DNA from: Verrucomicrobiaceae bacterium
Lineage (GTDB): Bacteria; Verrucomicrobiota; Verrucomicrobiia; Verrucomicrobiales; Verrucomicrobiaceae
Reading direction: 5' to 3'
DNA: 64,000 nt
Assembly (NCBI GenBank): GCA_016795465.1
Contig: JAEUHK010000126.1
Coordinates: 1-64,000, forward strand
In this document: one piece after another, positions 25,458 through 34,060 of the stretch
Numbering within the stretch: position 1 is the stretch's first letter
Layout: the number at the start of each line of letters is the position of its first letter
Translations under genes and position numbers: made by a program
Notes under the pieces: generated by a model
Database searches by the model: none
Seen by the model: the letters and a program-made list of their open reading frames with translations, nothing else
What the model was told of the DNA's origin: nothing

Positions 25458-27644
25458 ATGGAACAGAATCTAACGCTTCCCGGCGGTCAGGTGCAGTCCA
25501 GCACCCTCAATCGCATCCATGAGGCCTCGGCCAAGTTTCAACGATACAAAATTCTTCTGCGTCGGCGCTGGTGGTTTCTGCTGCTCACGGCCAGCATCGG
25601 CGTGTGTGTGCAAGCCCTCACGATCACGGGGAAACCCCAGATTTTTAGATCGCTTGCCAAGTTGGTTGCTGGTGGACGTATGGTGGCAAATGGAGATTTG
25701 CAGTGGCAGGAGCAGCTTCAGGACTTTTACGGGACAATCATTGAAACGATCGAGAGCGCTGAGATGATTCGCAAGGCTCGCGAACGTGTTCATGCGCTTT
25801 ATCCTGACCTCAAGGATTCCGATGTGGAAATTCGCGTGGCGCAGACCAAGGGGTCGGCGATTTTTAATATTCTGGCCACTGGCTCCGAACCCAAGTATAC
25901 GCAGATCTTTCTCAACGCTCTGCTTGATGAATTCATCTCCTTCCGTCAGAGCATTCGTGAACAGGCTCAGGGCAAGGTGTTGAGCACCTTCCTCCAGGAG
26001 GTGGTGAACAAGCAAAAGGTCATGGAGGAGAAGGCGGACCTTCTGGCCAAATTCTGTTCGGCGAACAACATCCTGACCATCACCAATGGCCAGAATGAGT
26101 CTGCGTACTTCCTGACGAACCTGAAAGCCCAGCGTGAGACTCAGCGGACGGCCCTAGCCGAGATCGAGCTGGCTTTAGACAACGTCAAAGGGGCCATGCA
26201 GGAACGTGAGCGGCAGGCTAATGCTGGCGGTGCTACCAATCCGGGCAAGGCGCCGGCCAGCGGCGATGCAGGACAGTCCGCTACCGACGCAGGTTCCGGA
26301 GCCAAAGGTCTAACGATAGCCGAACAGGATTATCTCCGGACCAAAGGGCAGATCACGATGTTAAGGACAAAGAAGCGCACCCTTCTTGAAACCTTCAAGG
26401 AGAGCCATCCACAGGTCATGGAGATCAGTCAGGAGATTGGTGGTCAGGAAGCTCTGTTGAAGGAGTATGAAACGCAGATTCAGGACGAAATGCGGGCGCA
26501 GCGGGAGTCTATCAACCGCATGGTGGTGGTTCTCGACAAGCAGGTCGCCGAACGTGAAAAAGAGGCGATCGAACTCGGGGCGAAACTGGCGGAGCACAAG
26601 AAGCTTCAAGACGAGGCCTTGGTGGCGAAGGAAGCCTATCAAAAGATGTTTGAGAGAGCTGAAAACTTCCAGAACATGTTCAACACACAGAGCGACTATG
26701 TGGCTGTTCAGGAACGTGCCACGACAGCCTCGGAGCATACGGATGACTGGAAAATGCCGATCGTGATCGGACTGATCGTCGGGCTGGGTGCTGGCGTGAT
26801 CATCTTGTTGTTGTTCGACCGTCTTGATGACCGCATGAACTCCTTCAGCGAGTTCCAAGCGCTTTTCCCTGGCGAAGCGGTTCTCGGACAGATTCCCGAG
26901 CAGCGTCAACGTGGTGATGTGGCCTTGCTGCGTCCCAATGACGATCGTCATCTTTACGCTGAAGCATTCCGCACGATTCGTTCGTCGATCTTGTTCAAGA
27001 ATTGGAACGGGAAGGCACCGAAGACCATTCTCTGCACGAGTGCTGTTCCCAACGAAGGCAAGACGACAGTGACATCGAACCTCGCGGTGACCATGGCTCT
27101 TGCTGGTGCTCGTGTCTTGTTGGCGGACTGTGACCTTCGCCGTGGTGGTGTGAGCGAGTTGTTCAAGCTTCCTGCCACCCCGGGCCTGAGTGAAGCGCTG
27201 CGTGGCAAGCTTCACTGGCGTGATGCCGTGCAGGAGACAAGCATTCGCAATCTGGACCTGCTTGCCCGTGGCGATGTGTTTGACCAGACATCCGAAATGC
27301 TGCTGTCGAAGACGGCGGAGGAGATGCTCAAAGAAATGGGTGATGAGTATGACTATGTGATTTTCGACAGTGCTCCAGTGCTCGTCGCGGATGACACGGC
27401 CAGCTTTGCACCGAAACTCGACACGGTGCTGTTCATCGTCCGCATGTCCTCCACCATGGCCCGCCTGACTGGCAAGGCGCTCGACCTGCTTTACGAGCGC
27501 CAAGTGAACGTCGGTGGTGTGATTCTGAACCGCTCCAGCTCCAATCTCAAAGAGTACACCTACTACAACTACGCCAGCTACTACTACGCTCCGGCGAAAA
27601 CGACACCGCAGCCGGCTGCTGCCGCGCCAGTGGCCAAGTCCTGA
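25458..27644 (+). CDS. Wzc-type polysaccharide co-polymerase / tyrosine autokinase
   Basis: A 728-aa bacterial tyrosine kinase that controls chain length and export. Order: N-terminal Wzz domain with membrane helix 1 (WWFLLLTASIGVCVQAL, about 40-56), a long periplasmic coiled coil (with an Ala/Gly-rich loop about 255-275), membrane helix 2 (about 433-453), and a cytoplasmic BY-kinase domain. Walker A is SAVPNEGKTT at about 528-537, Walker A' is ADCDLRRGG, and Walker B is YVIFDSAPVLVADD. The C-terminal tyrosine cluster (YTYYNYASYYY) is the autophosphorylation tail. It follows the Wza-like gene by 114 bases. Confidence 0.95.
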   Translation: MEQNLTLPGGQVQSSTLNRIHEASAKFQRYKILLRRRWWFLLLTASIGVCVQALTITGKPQIFRSLAKLVAGGRMVANGDLQWQEQLQDFYGTIIETIESAEMIRKARERVHALYPDLKDSDVEIRVAQTKGSAIFNILATGSEPKYTQIFLNALLDEFISFRQSIREQAQGKVLSTFLQEVVNKQKVMEEKADLLAKFCSANNILTITNGQNESAYFLTNLKAQRETQRTALAEIELALDNVKGAMQERERQANAGGATNPGKAPASGDAGQSATDAGSGAKGLTIAEQDYLRTKGQITMLRTKKRTLLETFKESHPQVMEISQEIGGQEALLKEYETQIQDEMRAQRESINRMVVVLDKQVAEREKEAIELGAKLAEHKKLQDEALVAKEAYQKMFERAENFQNMFNTQSDYVAVQERATTASEHTDDWKMPIVIGLIVGLGAGVIILLLFDRLDDRMNSFSEFQALFPGEAVLGQIPEQRQRGDVALLRPNDDRHLYAEAFRTIRSSILFKNWNGKAPKTILCTSAVPNEGKTTVTSNLAVTMALAGARVLLADCDLRRGGVSELFKLPATPGLSEALRGKLHWRDAVQETSIRNLDLLARGDVFDQTSEMLLSKTAEEMLKEMGDEYDYVIFDSAPVLVADDTASFAPKLDTVLFIVRMSSTMARLTGKALDLLYERQVNVGGVILNRSSSNLKEYTYYNYASYYYAPAKTTPQPAAAAPVAKS

Positions 27645-27673
27645 GGTTTTTCCCAGTCCTATCTTTCGAGCAA

Positions 27674-27712
27674 GCCTGATGGTTTCACGCCATCAGGCCT
27701 GTTTGTTTTTTT
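27674..27712 (+). terminator. Rho-independent terminator after the wzc-like gene
   Basis: A 9-bp perfect stem, GCCTGATGG (27674-27682) with CCATCAGGC (27690-27698), has a 7-base loop and is followed by CTG and a T-rich tail with seven consecutive T. It ends the export sub-operon. Confidence 0.88.
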
Positions 27713-27821
27713 GGGGCACGTTGAATCCCTGTATGAGGAAAAACAGGGTGAAGTGTGCAACCATTTCGAGGCGAGAGGGTTTCCATGTCGCCAAGTTCAA
27801 CCTTCTCACCTTCTATCACTC

Positions 27822-28664
27822 ATGAAAAGACATGCATCGTTCATCATTGGCCTCGGCTTCATCTGCCTTGGCGTTTGTTTTGCCAATGCCCAAGAGGGCG
27901 GTCAACCCAAGCCCCCCCCACAAGGCGGTGATGGGGCAAGCCGTCTGGCCGAATTCGTGAAGCGGGCGGACACCGACGGCGATGGCAAGATCAGCAAAGA
28001 AGAGTTTGGCGCCATGTCGCGCAAAGAAACCGATGAGCGCTTCAGCCGTGCTGATGCCAACGCGGACGGTTTCATCGATCAGGCGGAGTTTGGACAGATT
28101 ACTCAGCGCATGCGCGAGGCTGGTGGTGGCATGCGTCGCCCGGGTGGCGAAGGCGGTCCTCGCCCTGAAGGTGAAGGTGGATTCCGTCGTCCGCCGGGAT
28201 CACCGGAAGGTGGCAATCCTCCTCCTGCTGGTCCCGAAGGCGGTCGTCCCCAAGGCGGACCTGAAGGTGGCCGCCCACCGGGTGGACCGGAAGGCGGACG
28301 CCCTGGCTTTGGTGGCCCTGGTGGCCAAGAAGGTGGTCGCCCAGGATTTGCCGGTCGCGGGATGTTTGGTGACCCCAAGGAATCCTTCAAACGCATGGAC
28401 ACTGATGCGAACGGCAGTGTCTCCGAGGAAGAATACGTCACCGCCATGAACAAGCTGCGCGAGATGATGGGCCGCGGCGGTCCTGGCGGGCAGGGAAGTC
28501 CTGGTCAGGGAGCTCCTGGCGGTGACGGTGGCTTCCGCCGTCCTGGTGGTGAAGGTGGTCGTCCCCCTGGCGGCAGCGAGGGCGGTTTCCGTCGTCCGCC
28601 GGTCGAAGACGCCAAGCCTGAGGGCGAAAAGCCTGCAGGTGACAAGCCGAAGGACGCAGCCTGA
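27822..28664 (+). CDS. Secreted EF-hand protein with Gly/Pro-rich repeats
   Basis: A 280-aa protein with a signal peptide (about 1-23, FANAQ). Three canonical 12-residue EF-hand loops are visible: Asp50-Glu61 (DTDGDGKISKEE), Asp78-Glu89 (DANADGFIDQAE) and Asp193-Glu204 (DTDANGSVSEEE). Between EF2 and EF3, and again to the C-terminus, it has repeats around GGPEGGRP and FRRPGGEGG, likely extended and disordered. It is bounded by two terminators, so it is its own transcription unit. Calcium binding is well supported. A role in exopolysaccharide matrix or calcium sensing is inferred from location only. Confidence 0.85.
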   Translation: MKRHASFIIGLGFICLGVCFANAQEGGQPKPPPQGGDGASRLAEFVKRADTDGDGKISKEEFGAMSRKETDERFSRADANADGFIDQAEFGQITQRMREAGGGMRRPGGEGGPRPEGEGGFRRPPGSPEGGNPPPAGPEGGRPQGGPEGGRPPGGPEGGRPGFGGPGGQEGGRPGFAGRGMFGDPKESFKRMDTDANGSVSEEEYVTAMNKLREMMGRGGPGGQGSPGQGAPGGDGGFRRPGGEGGRPPGGSEGGFRRPPVEDAKPEGEKPAGDKPKDAA

Positions 28665-28692
28665 CAGGTTCAATAGGTGGATCAAAGCTTCG

Positions 28693-28726
28693 CGGGACGG
28701 TCGAAAGACCGTCCCGTTTTGTTTTT
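28693..28726 (+). terminator. Rho-independent terminator after the EF-hand gene
   Basis: A 10-bp perfect stem, CGGGACGGTC (28693-28702) with GACCGTCCCG (28707-28716), closes on a GAAA tetraloop and is followed by TTTTGTTTTT. It lies 28 bases after the stop codon. Confidence 0.92.
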
Positions 28727-28782
28727 GGTTGTCGCTTTGCTTGGCGTTGCCTAGCCATCAGATCCGTTGAGAGTGGCGGCGC

Positions 28783-30696
28783 ATGCAAAAACTGATTCTC
28801 GCTCTCTTTCTGGCCGCGCTATTCGTCGCGGGTGGGCTGGGCACGGAGACGAGGTTGCTGTTTTTCTGGCCGGGGGCTTTGCTGTTGGGGCTGGGAGGGT
28901 TGCTGGCGGCGGCGAAGTGGAGGCTGCGGGTGAGTTTTCCGCCGGCGGATGCTTGTCTGGCCTCGACGCTGCTGTTTGTCGTTTACGTGGCGGCACGGGC
29001 CTGGGGCTCGTCGGTGGGGGATTGGGCGCGGGAGGATGCGGTGATGCTGTGCGGAGCGCTGGTGGCCTATTTGCTGGCGGCGACGGCGGCGAGTCATCCG
29101 AGCTCAAGGATGGGCGTGTTGTATGTGTTGCTCGTTTTGACCGTGGCGAACCTCGCGGTGGGTTTGGTGCATTTTAGCGGTCGATGGGAGTTCCATGTGG
29201 TGCCGGGCTTTGTGCGTAGTTTTGGCGCGGGACGCATCGGCGGCCTGTTCAACAATCCGAACCATCTGGCGGCGTTTCTCTCGATGGTGATGTTTTTGTG
29301 TGCGGGATGGATGTGGTTTGGGCGTGCGGGCGCGGCGCTGAGATTGTTTTTGGGCTTCATCATTCTGGCGATTGCCACGGGCACGGCGCTGACGGTGAGT
29401 CGCGGAGCGTTGTTAGGTGTGGCGGTGGGCGCGTTGGTGTTCATGCTGCTGGCGCTGTGGCTGGTCTGGCACACGCAGCGGGCGCTTTTCAAATGGCTGC
29501 TGCTCGGCGGATCGCTGCTGCTGGTGCTCGGCGGCGGGGTGCTCTACAAGGTGAACGAGGAGGCGATCCAGCGTCGCGAGGTCGGATCGCCGATGTCGGA
29601 GGATGTGCGCGGGCGGATTTGGAGCTCGGCAATGACGCAGCATGCCGAGGAACCGTTGTGGGGAGCTGGAGCGCGGATGTTTTATGCGGGTAGCATCCAG
29701 TTTCGTGATCCGCGGATGGCGAACTGGGAGGGCGATGCGCTTTTTGCCCACAACGACTACCTGCAAATGCTGGCGGACTATGGCTGGGCAGGCTTGGGCT
29801 TGCTCGCGGTGCTGATCGCCACGCATGTGTGGAATGGGATCGTGTTCGTGAAGTGGTTCGCGAGGAGCAAGTTTCCACGCACCGGCAGGCTCGGCAGCGT
29901 GACGTTGTCGCTCGTGCTTGGCTCGCTGGCGGCGCTGACAGCCACGATGGTGCATGCGGTGGTGGAGTTTCACTGGCACATCCCGGCGGTGATCCTCACC
30001 GGCGCGGTAATGCTCGGTTTTCTGGCGAATCCGGGCATCGACGCGGATGGTCCGAAGCGCCTGCGCGTGCCCGGCGTGCGTGTGGGCATCAAACTGGCCG
30101 CGATGGCTGCCAGCGCGGTGTTGGCCTTCGGCGCGGTGACGTGGGGCTTGGCCGATTATCAGGCCGCGCAGGCCTATCTGGCCGTGAAGCGAAAGGACCA
30201 GGCGACGGCGCTGGAGCATCTGCTGCGTGCCGCCGAGATCGACTCACGCAGCGGAGAGATTCAGTATCGCTTGGGACTCGCCTACCTCGACAATTGGAGT
30301 CCGAAAAAAAGCCCCTCCGAGCAAAAACGCCTCATCGAAGCCGGCCTGGCTGCTTTGACCCGCGCCTGCGCTTTGAACCCGATGAGCCATCACTACCAGC
30401 TCGCGAGAGCCGATGCCCTCGACGCCGCTGGCAAGCACGACGAGGCTTTGCAAGCCATCCATCGGGCCATGGAACTCGCTCCGCTGCACGAAGAGCCTCG
30501 CGTGGCTCTTGGAAAACATTTCCACAACCTGCGGCAGTTTGAAAAAGCCGAGGCAGCCTACCTCTGGGCACGCTCAGCCAAGGCGACGAATCCGAAAGGC
30601 ACCGCGAACTGGAGCAGCTACTACGAGCAGATGCTGCGAGACACGGCGTATCTCGCGGAAGTGGCGAGGAAGAAGGCTGGCGGGGTGGTGGAGTGA
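28783..30696 (+). CDS. O-antigen ligase/polymerase (Wzy/WaaL-like) with C-terminal TPRs
   Basis: A 637-aa inner-membrane protein. About 11-12 membrane helices span residues 1-430, including the Wzy_C/O-antigen-ligase segment with GGLFNNPNHLAAFLSMVM and the conserved large-loop region FAHNDYLQMLADYGWAGLGLL. It ends in roughly four TPR-like repeats (about 455-620: LEHLLRAAEIDSRSGEIQYRLGLAYL...). It should polymerise lipid-linked repeat units on the periplasmic face. Stop at 30696 coincides with the start of an 8-bp tandem repeat. The TPR tail is common in the PVC and delta-proteobacterial versions. Confidence 0.88.
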   Translation: MQKLILALFLAALFVAGGLGTETRLLFFWPGALLLGLGGLLAAAKWRLRVSFPPADACLASTLLFVVYVAARAWGSSVGDWAREDAVMLCGALVAYLLAATAASHPSSRMGVLYVLLVLTVANLAVGLVHFSGRWEFHVVPGFVRSFGAGRIGGLFNNPNHLAAFLSMVMFLCAGWMWFGRAGAALRLFLGFIILAIATGTALTVSRGALLGVAVGALVFMLLALWLVWHTQRALFKWLLLGGSLLLVLGGGVLYKVNEEAIQRREVGSPMSEDVRGRIWSSAMTQHAEEPLWGAGARMFYAGSIQFRDPRMANWEGDALFAHNDYLQMLADYGWAGLGLLAVLIATHVWNGIVFVKWFARSKFPRTGRLGSVTLSLVLGSLAALTATMVHAVVEFHWHIPAVILTGAVMLGFLANPGIDADGPKRLRVPGVRVGIKLAAMAASAVLAFGAVTWGLADYQAAQAYLAVKRKDQATALEHLLRAAEIDSRSGEIQYRLGLAYLDNWSPKKSPSEQKRLIEAGLAALTRACALNPMSHHYQLARADALDAAGKHDEALQAIHRAMELAPLHEEPRVALGKHFHNLRQFEKAEAAYLWARSAKATNPKGTANWSSYYEQMLRDTAYLAEVARKKAGGVVE

Positions 30697-30773
30697 TGGA
30701 GCGATGGAGCGATGGAGCGATGGAGCGATGGATTTTGGCAAAACCCAATTCTCCAGCACTCCAACACTCCAAC
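30695..30773. repeat. 8-bp tandem repeat with an opposed copy, between convergent genes
   Basis: GATGGAGC is repeated 4.75 times (30695-30732) directly after the polymerase stop codon. At 30751-30773 the related octamer TGTTGGAG/TGCTGGAG occurs three times on the opposite strand. The two arms are roughly complementary (GGAG against CTCC) and lie between genes that converge, so a bidirectional terminator-like hairpin or a slipped-strand repeat is possible. Confidence 0.8.
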
Positions 30774-30785
30774 TGGTCCGGTGCC

Positions 30786-31841
30786 TCAGGCCTTCAGCGC
30801 CCAATCGAGCAAGGCCTGCGCATCCTTCCAGACGCCGCTTTCGGTGTCGTTGAGGATGACGACGATGCGGCGGCGGCCGTTGCGTTCGCCGGTGGCGACG
30901 AGGCAGTAGCCGGCGGCATCGGTGTAGCCGGTTTTCATGCCGTCGCAGTAGGAGGCGGTGCGCAGGACTCGGTTGGTGTTGGCGAGGTCGATGAACTTGC
31001 CGTCGGGCTTTTTGAACTTGTAGGTCTGTAGCTTCACGATGGCGCGGATGTCCGGGAGCTTGTCGGCCATCTTGGCGATGACGGCGAGGTCGCGGGCGGT
31101 GGAGTAGGGCTGGTCGTCGGTGAGGCCGGGAAGGCCATGGGGATTGACGAAGTGGGTGTTTTGCAGGCCGAGCTCCTTGGCCTTGGCATTCATCTTTTCG
31201 ACGAAGGCGGCCACGCTGCCGGCGTTGTCGCGGGCGAGGGCCTGGGCGATGTCGTTGGAGCTTTTCACGAGCACGGCGCTGAGGAGTTGGTGGCGGGTGT
31301 AGGTCTCGCCCTCCTTGATGCCGAGGCGCACGGGGGCGCACTGGGTGTCACTTTTCTCGACGGTGATGATTTGATCGAGGTTGCCCGCCTCGACGACCAG
31401 GAGGCCGGTCATGATTTTCGTCGTGCTGGCGATGGCGCCGCGTTTGTCGGCGTTCTTTTCAAAGAGGATGTCGTCGGAGGCCGGGTCGATCACGATGCTG
31501 CGCTCGGCCGAGATGAGCGGGACGGGGCCGCGGAGGTTTTTGATCTCGATCTCTCGGCGGACCTTTTTCAGTTTCTCGGTCTCCTCGGCGAGCTGGGCGA
31601 GGAGTGTCTTCTCCTTGTCGGCGACGGCTTTTTCGCGGGCCTCCATCTGTTTCACCGTCTCGGCGATTTGATGTTTCTCCTTGGCGAACTCCGCCTCGCG
31701 CTGCGCCATGGCGGTGAGCTTGGCCTGCACCTCCTCCTCGCGCCAGCGGAGCTGCTCCTCGCGTTTCGGATCATCGCAGGAAGTGGCCGCGAGGCAGGCC
31801 GCGAGAGCGAGCAGGGCGGTGCGGGTGGTGTGGGACTTCAT
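30786..31841 (-). CDS. Lipoprotein D-alanyl-D-alanine carboxypeptidase (PBP5-like)
   Basis: A 351-aa class C penicillin-binding protein (peptidase S11) that trims stem peptides in the periplasm. Catalytic motifs: Ser139-Thr-Thr-Lys142 (SxxK), Ser194-Ser-Asn196 (SxN) and Lys303-Thr-Gly (KTG). The N-terminus has a lipobox-like LAATSC (Cys22), then a charged coiled coil (about 25-105, EEEVQAKLTAMAQREAEFAKEKHQ). The C-terminal beta domain and amphipathic anchor of E. coli PBP5 are absent, so attachment is probably by lipid. The gene lies 8 bases after aroD, as the second gene of a two-gene operon. Confidence 0.9.
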   Translation of the reverse strand: MKSHTTRTALLALAACLAATSCDDPKREEQLRWREEEVQAKLTAMAQREAEFAKEKHQIAETVKQMEAREKAVADKEKTLLAQLAEETEKLKKVRREIEIKNLRGPVPLISAERSIVIDPASDDILFEKNADKRGAIASTTKIMTGLLVVEAGNLDQIITVEKSDTQCAPVRLGIKEGETYTRHQLLSAVLVKSSNDIAQALARDNAGSVAAFVEKMNAKAKELGLQNTHFVNPHGLPGLTDDQPYSTARDLAVIAKMADKLPDIRAIVKLQTYKFKKPDGKFIDLANTNRVLRTASYCDGMKTGYTDAAGYCLVATGERNGRRRIVVILNDTESGVWKDAQALLDWALKA

Positions 31842-31849
31842 GGCGCGTG

Positions 31850-32560
31850 TCAGAGCTGGGGAAGGAGTTGCTTGAGTTCGGAGGCAGGCCACTGGCCGGG
31901 AGCGTTTGAGGTGCCAATGTAGCCGTAGTTGAGCAAACTGCCGCATTTTGCCAGCACGAGACGCGAGACGCGGCCCCACGGACCCATGCCCATGACGGAG
32001 ATGCGCTGGCGATGCGGCGCGGAGGCCAGCTTCATGAGGCGGATGAGATCGTCCTGGCTGTTGAGGAAGGTGGCGATCTTCACGCTGTCGAGCCCGAGGG
32101 GCTGGGCGAAGGAGATGGAGCCCTCCAGCACCTCATCGGCCGGCGTGGCCTGGAAGTCGTGGAAGGACCCGATGACGAAGGCACCTGCCGCGTGGGCCTT
32201 TTGAATCGTGCTCTGCATCTGCTGCGCGGTGCGCAATTCGATGTCCACCAGCGCGGCGAGGTCCAGCAGCGGCTCGATCATGGCCGCCCGGGCGGCGGGA
32301 TCGGTGGGCGAGGAGCCGCCCTCGGAGGGGTGACGGCAGGTGAGCAGCAGGGGCAGGGTGTTGCCGGTCAAAAGCTGGCGCAGGTCGGCGGCGGGCATTT
32401 GGAGCGTGTCGAGGCGGAGCTCGACGACATCGCAGGTGGCCTCGCGAGCAGCGGTGTCGAGGCTCAGCAAATGCTGGAGAGCGGCCTGATCGCCCACGAC
32501 CCCCACCGCGAGGGGCCGGGTGGAGAGGAGGAGGTTTTTCGAGGAAAGGAGTTGTGGCAC
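31850..32560 (-). CDS. aroD: Type I 3-dehydroquinate dehydratase
   Basis: A 236-aa Schiff-base-forming enzyme of the shikimate pathway. Substrate-binding ELR is at 47-49, catalytic His134 is in GSFHDF, and the Schiff-base Lys161 is in DSVKIATF. The late GPWGRVSRL segment carries the conserved Arg. Length is normal for type I enzymes (about 230-250). It is divergent from the sugar-transferase gene, with the start close to a predicted promoter for that gene, and it probably shares a transcript with the carboxypeptidase gene. Confidence 0.92.
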   Translation of the reverse strand: MPQLLSSKNLLLSTRPLAVGVVGDQAALQHLLSLDTAAREATCDVVELRLDTLQMPAADLRQLLTGNTLPLLLTCRHPSEGGSSPTDPAARAAMIEPLLDLAALVDIELRTAQQMQSTIQKAHAAGAFVIGSFHDFQATPADEVLEGSISFAQPLGLDSVKIATFLNSQDDLIRLMKLASAPHRQRISVMGMGPWGRVSRLVLAKCGSLLNYGYIGTSNAPGQWPASELKQLLPQL

Positions 32561-32579
32561 AGGCTAGGTCTGTTATAAT
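32552..32579 (+). promoter_or_regulatory. Candidate sigma-70 promoter of the sugar-transferase gene
   Basis: TTGTGG (32552-32557) and a consensus TATAAT (32574-32579) are 16 bases apart, 44 bases before the start codon at 32624. This is the best -10 match I see in the window. The -35 matches only its first three bases. Confidence 0.6.
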
Positions 32580-32623
32580 TTCAGTAATCTTAACTAAAAA
32601 CTGACGGTTGGAACGCCCCGAGT

Positions 32624-34018
32624 ATGCTTGGCCGAAAGCAAGAAATCAATTTGCAGCTCACGGAGATCTTCGACAGCTCCGTGCTGGCCTTCTCGCTCTG
32701 GTTCAGCCATTACCTGCGCTCGAAGGTGGTGCCGATGTTCATGCCGGATGCCATCGAGATCCCGCCGTTTGAGCAGTTTTTCTGGGTGCTGGCCGTCGTG
32801 CCGCTCTTCACCCCCATCGCCCTGGAGGCCCGCGGCTTCTACTCGAACATCCACAACAAGACGCCCGGCCAGTCGCTGCGGCAGCTATTCGAGGGGTTGG
32901 TGATCATCGGCATGTTTGTGGGTGCCTGTGTGGTGTTTTTCAAATGGGAGGTGCCCAGCCGTGCCGTGGTGCTTTTCTCGGTCGGGCTCGGCGCTTGTGG
33001 TCTGCTGCTTCGCGAGAGTTTTCAACGAGACCGTCTCCGCCGTCGTCTCGCCTCCGGCAAAGGCCGCGAGCGGGTCATCGTGGCCGGGCAGGAGCAGGAC
33101 ATCGAAAATTTCATCGCCCACCTCACGCAGGAGCAGCGAGCGGAGATCGATGTCGTGATGAAATTCGACATCACCACGCGTCCGGTGGGCGAGCTGGAAT
33201 CCGCCTTGAAGGAGCACGCCATCAGCCGCGTGCTCTTCGCGGTGCGTCATGTGCATTTCGGTCGGATCGAGGAGGCGGTGCAGGCTTGTGAGACCGTCGG
33301 CGTCGAGGCCTGGATCGCCGCGGACTTCTTCCAAACCGCCATCGCCCGGCCGACCTTTGATGTGATGGGCGGAAAACTGATGCTCGTCTTCCACAGCACG
33401 CCGCAGGCCTCGTGGGAACTGCTCTTCAAAGGCGCTCTCGACCGACTCGGCGCGGCCATTTTGCTCGTGCTCTCCTCGCCCGCGTGGCTCATCGCCATCG
33501 TCGGCATCCGTCTCGGCTCACGCGGCCCGATTTTCTTCAAACAAGAGCGTGCCGGCCTCTACGGGAAGCCCTTCACGATGTGGAAGTTCCGCACCATGCA
33601 CACCGATGCGGAGGCACGCCGAGCCGAGTTGGAGGTTCACAACGAGATGGACGGTCCCGTTTTCAAGATCAAAGACGACCCGCGCATCTTCGCCTTTGGC
33701 CGCTGGCTGCGCCGCATGAGCATCGACGAGCTACCGCAGCTCATCAACGTGCTCCGCGGCGAGATGAGCCTCGTCGGCCCGCGACCACTGCCCGTGTATG
33801 AGATCGAGCGCATCGAAAAGCACGCCCAACGCCGCCGCCTCAGCGTGAAGCCCGGCCTCACCTGCCTCTGGCAAGTCACCGGCCGCAACGGCATCAAGAA
33901 CTTCGACGAATGGGTGGCCCTCGACCTCAAGTACATCGACAACTGGTCTCTCTGGCTCGACGTGAAAATCTTGGCGCAGACCTTGCCTGCTGTGCTGCGA
34001 GGCGCCGGGGCGAGCTGA
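32624..34018 (+). CDS. Polyprenyl-phosphate sugar phosphotransferase (WcaJ/WbaP-like)
   Basis: A 464-aa polyisoprenyl-phosphate hexose-1-phosphate transferase that starts repeat-unit assembly on the lipid carrier. N-terminal membrane helices and a CoA-binding-like Rossmann domain (about 145-230) precede the catalytic bac_transf domain. That domain shows KGALDRLGAAILLVLSSPAWLIAIVGI, RGPIFFKQERAGLYGKPFTMWKFRTMHTDAE, LRRMSIDELPQLINVLRGEMSLVGPRPLP and KPGLTCLWQVTGRN. All hallmark residues are in place. It belongs functionally with the Wza/Wzc/Wzy genes to its left, though two reversed genes separate them. Confidence 0.94.
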   Translation: MLGRKQEINLQLTEIFDSSVLAFSLWFSHYLRSKVVPMFMPDAIEIPPFEQFFWVLAVVPLFTPIALEARGFYSNIHNKTPGQSLRQLFEGLVIIGMFVGACVVFFKWEVPSRAVVLFSVGLGACGLLLRESFQRDRLRRRLASGKGRERVIVAGQEQDIENFIAHLTQEQRAEIDVVMKFDITTRPVGELESALKEHAISRVLFAVRHVHFGRIEEAVQACETVGVEAWIAADFFQTAIARPTFDVMGGKLMLVFHSTPQASWELLFKGALDRLGAAILLVLSSPAWLIAIVGIRLGSRGPIFFKQERAGLYGKPFTMWKFRTMHTDAEARRAELEVHNEMDGPVFKIKDDPRIFAFGRWLRRMSIDELPQLINVLRGEMSLVGPRPLPVYEIERIEKHAQRRRLSVKPGLTCLWQVTGRNGIKNFDEWVALDLKYIDNWSLWLDVKILAQTLPAVLRGAGAS

Positions 34019-34060
34019 GACTGATTCCGCCGCATAAACAGGCTTCCAGCAGTCGTTTGA

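Noticed and set aside
30695..30773. Possible CRISPR array
   Set aside because: Units are 8 bp with no spacers, so it is a simple tandem repeat.
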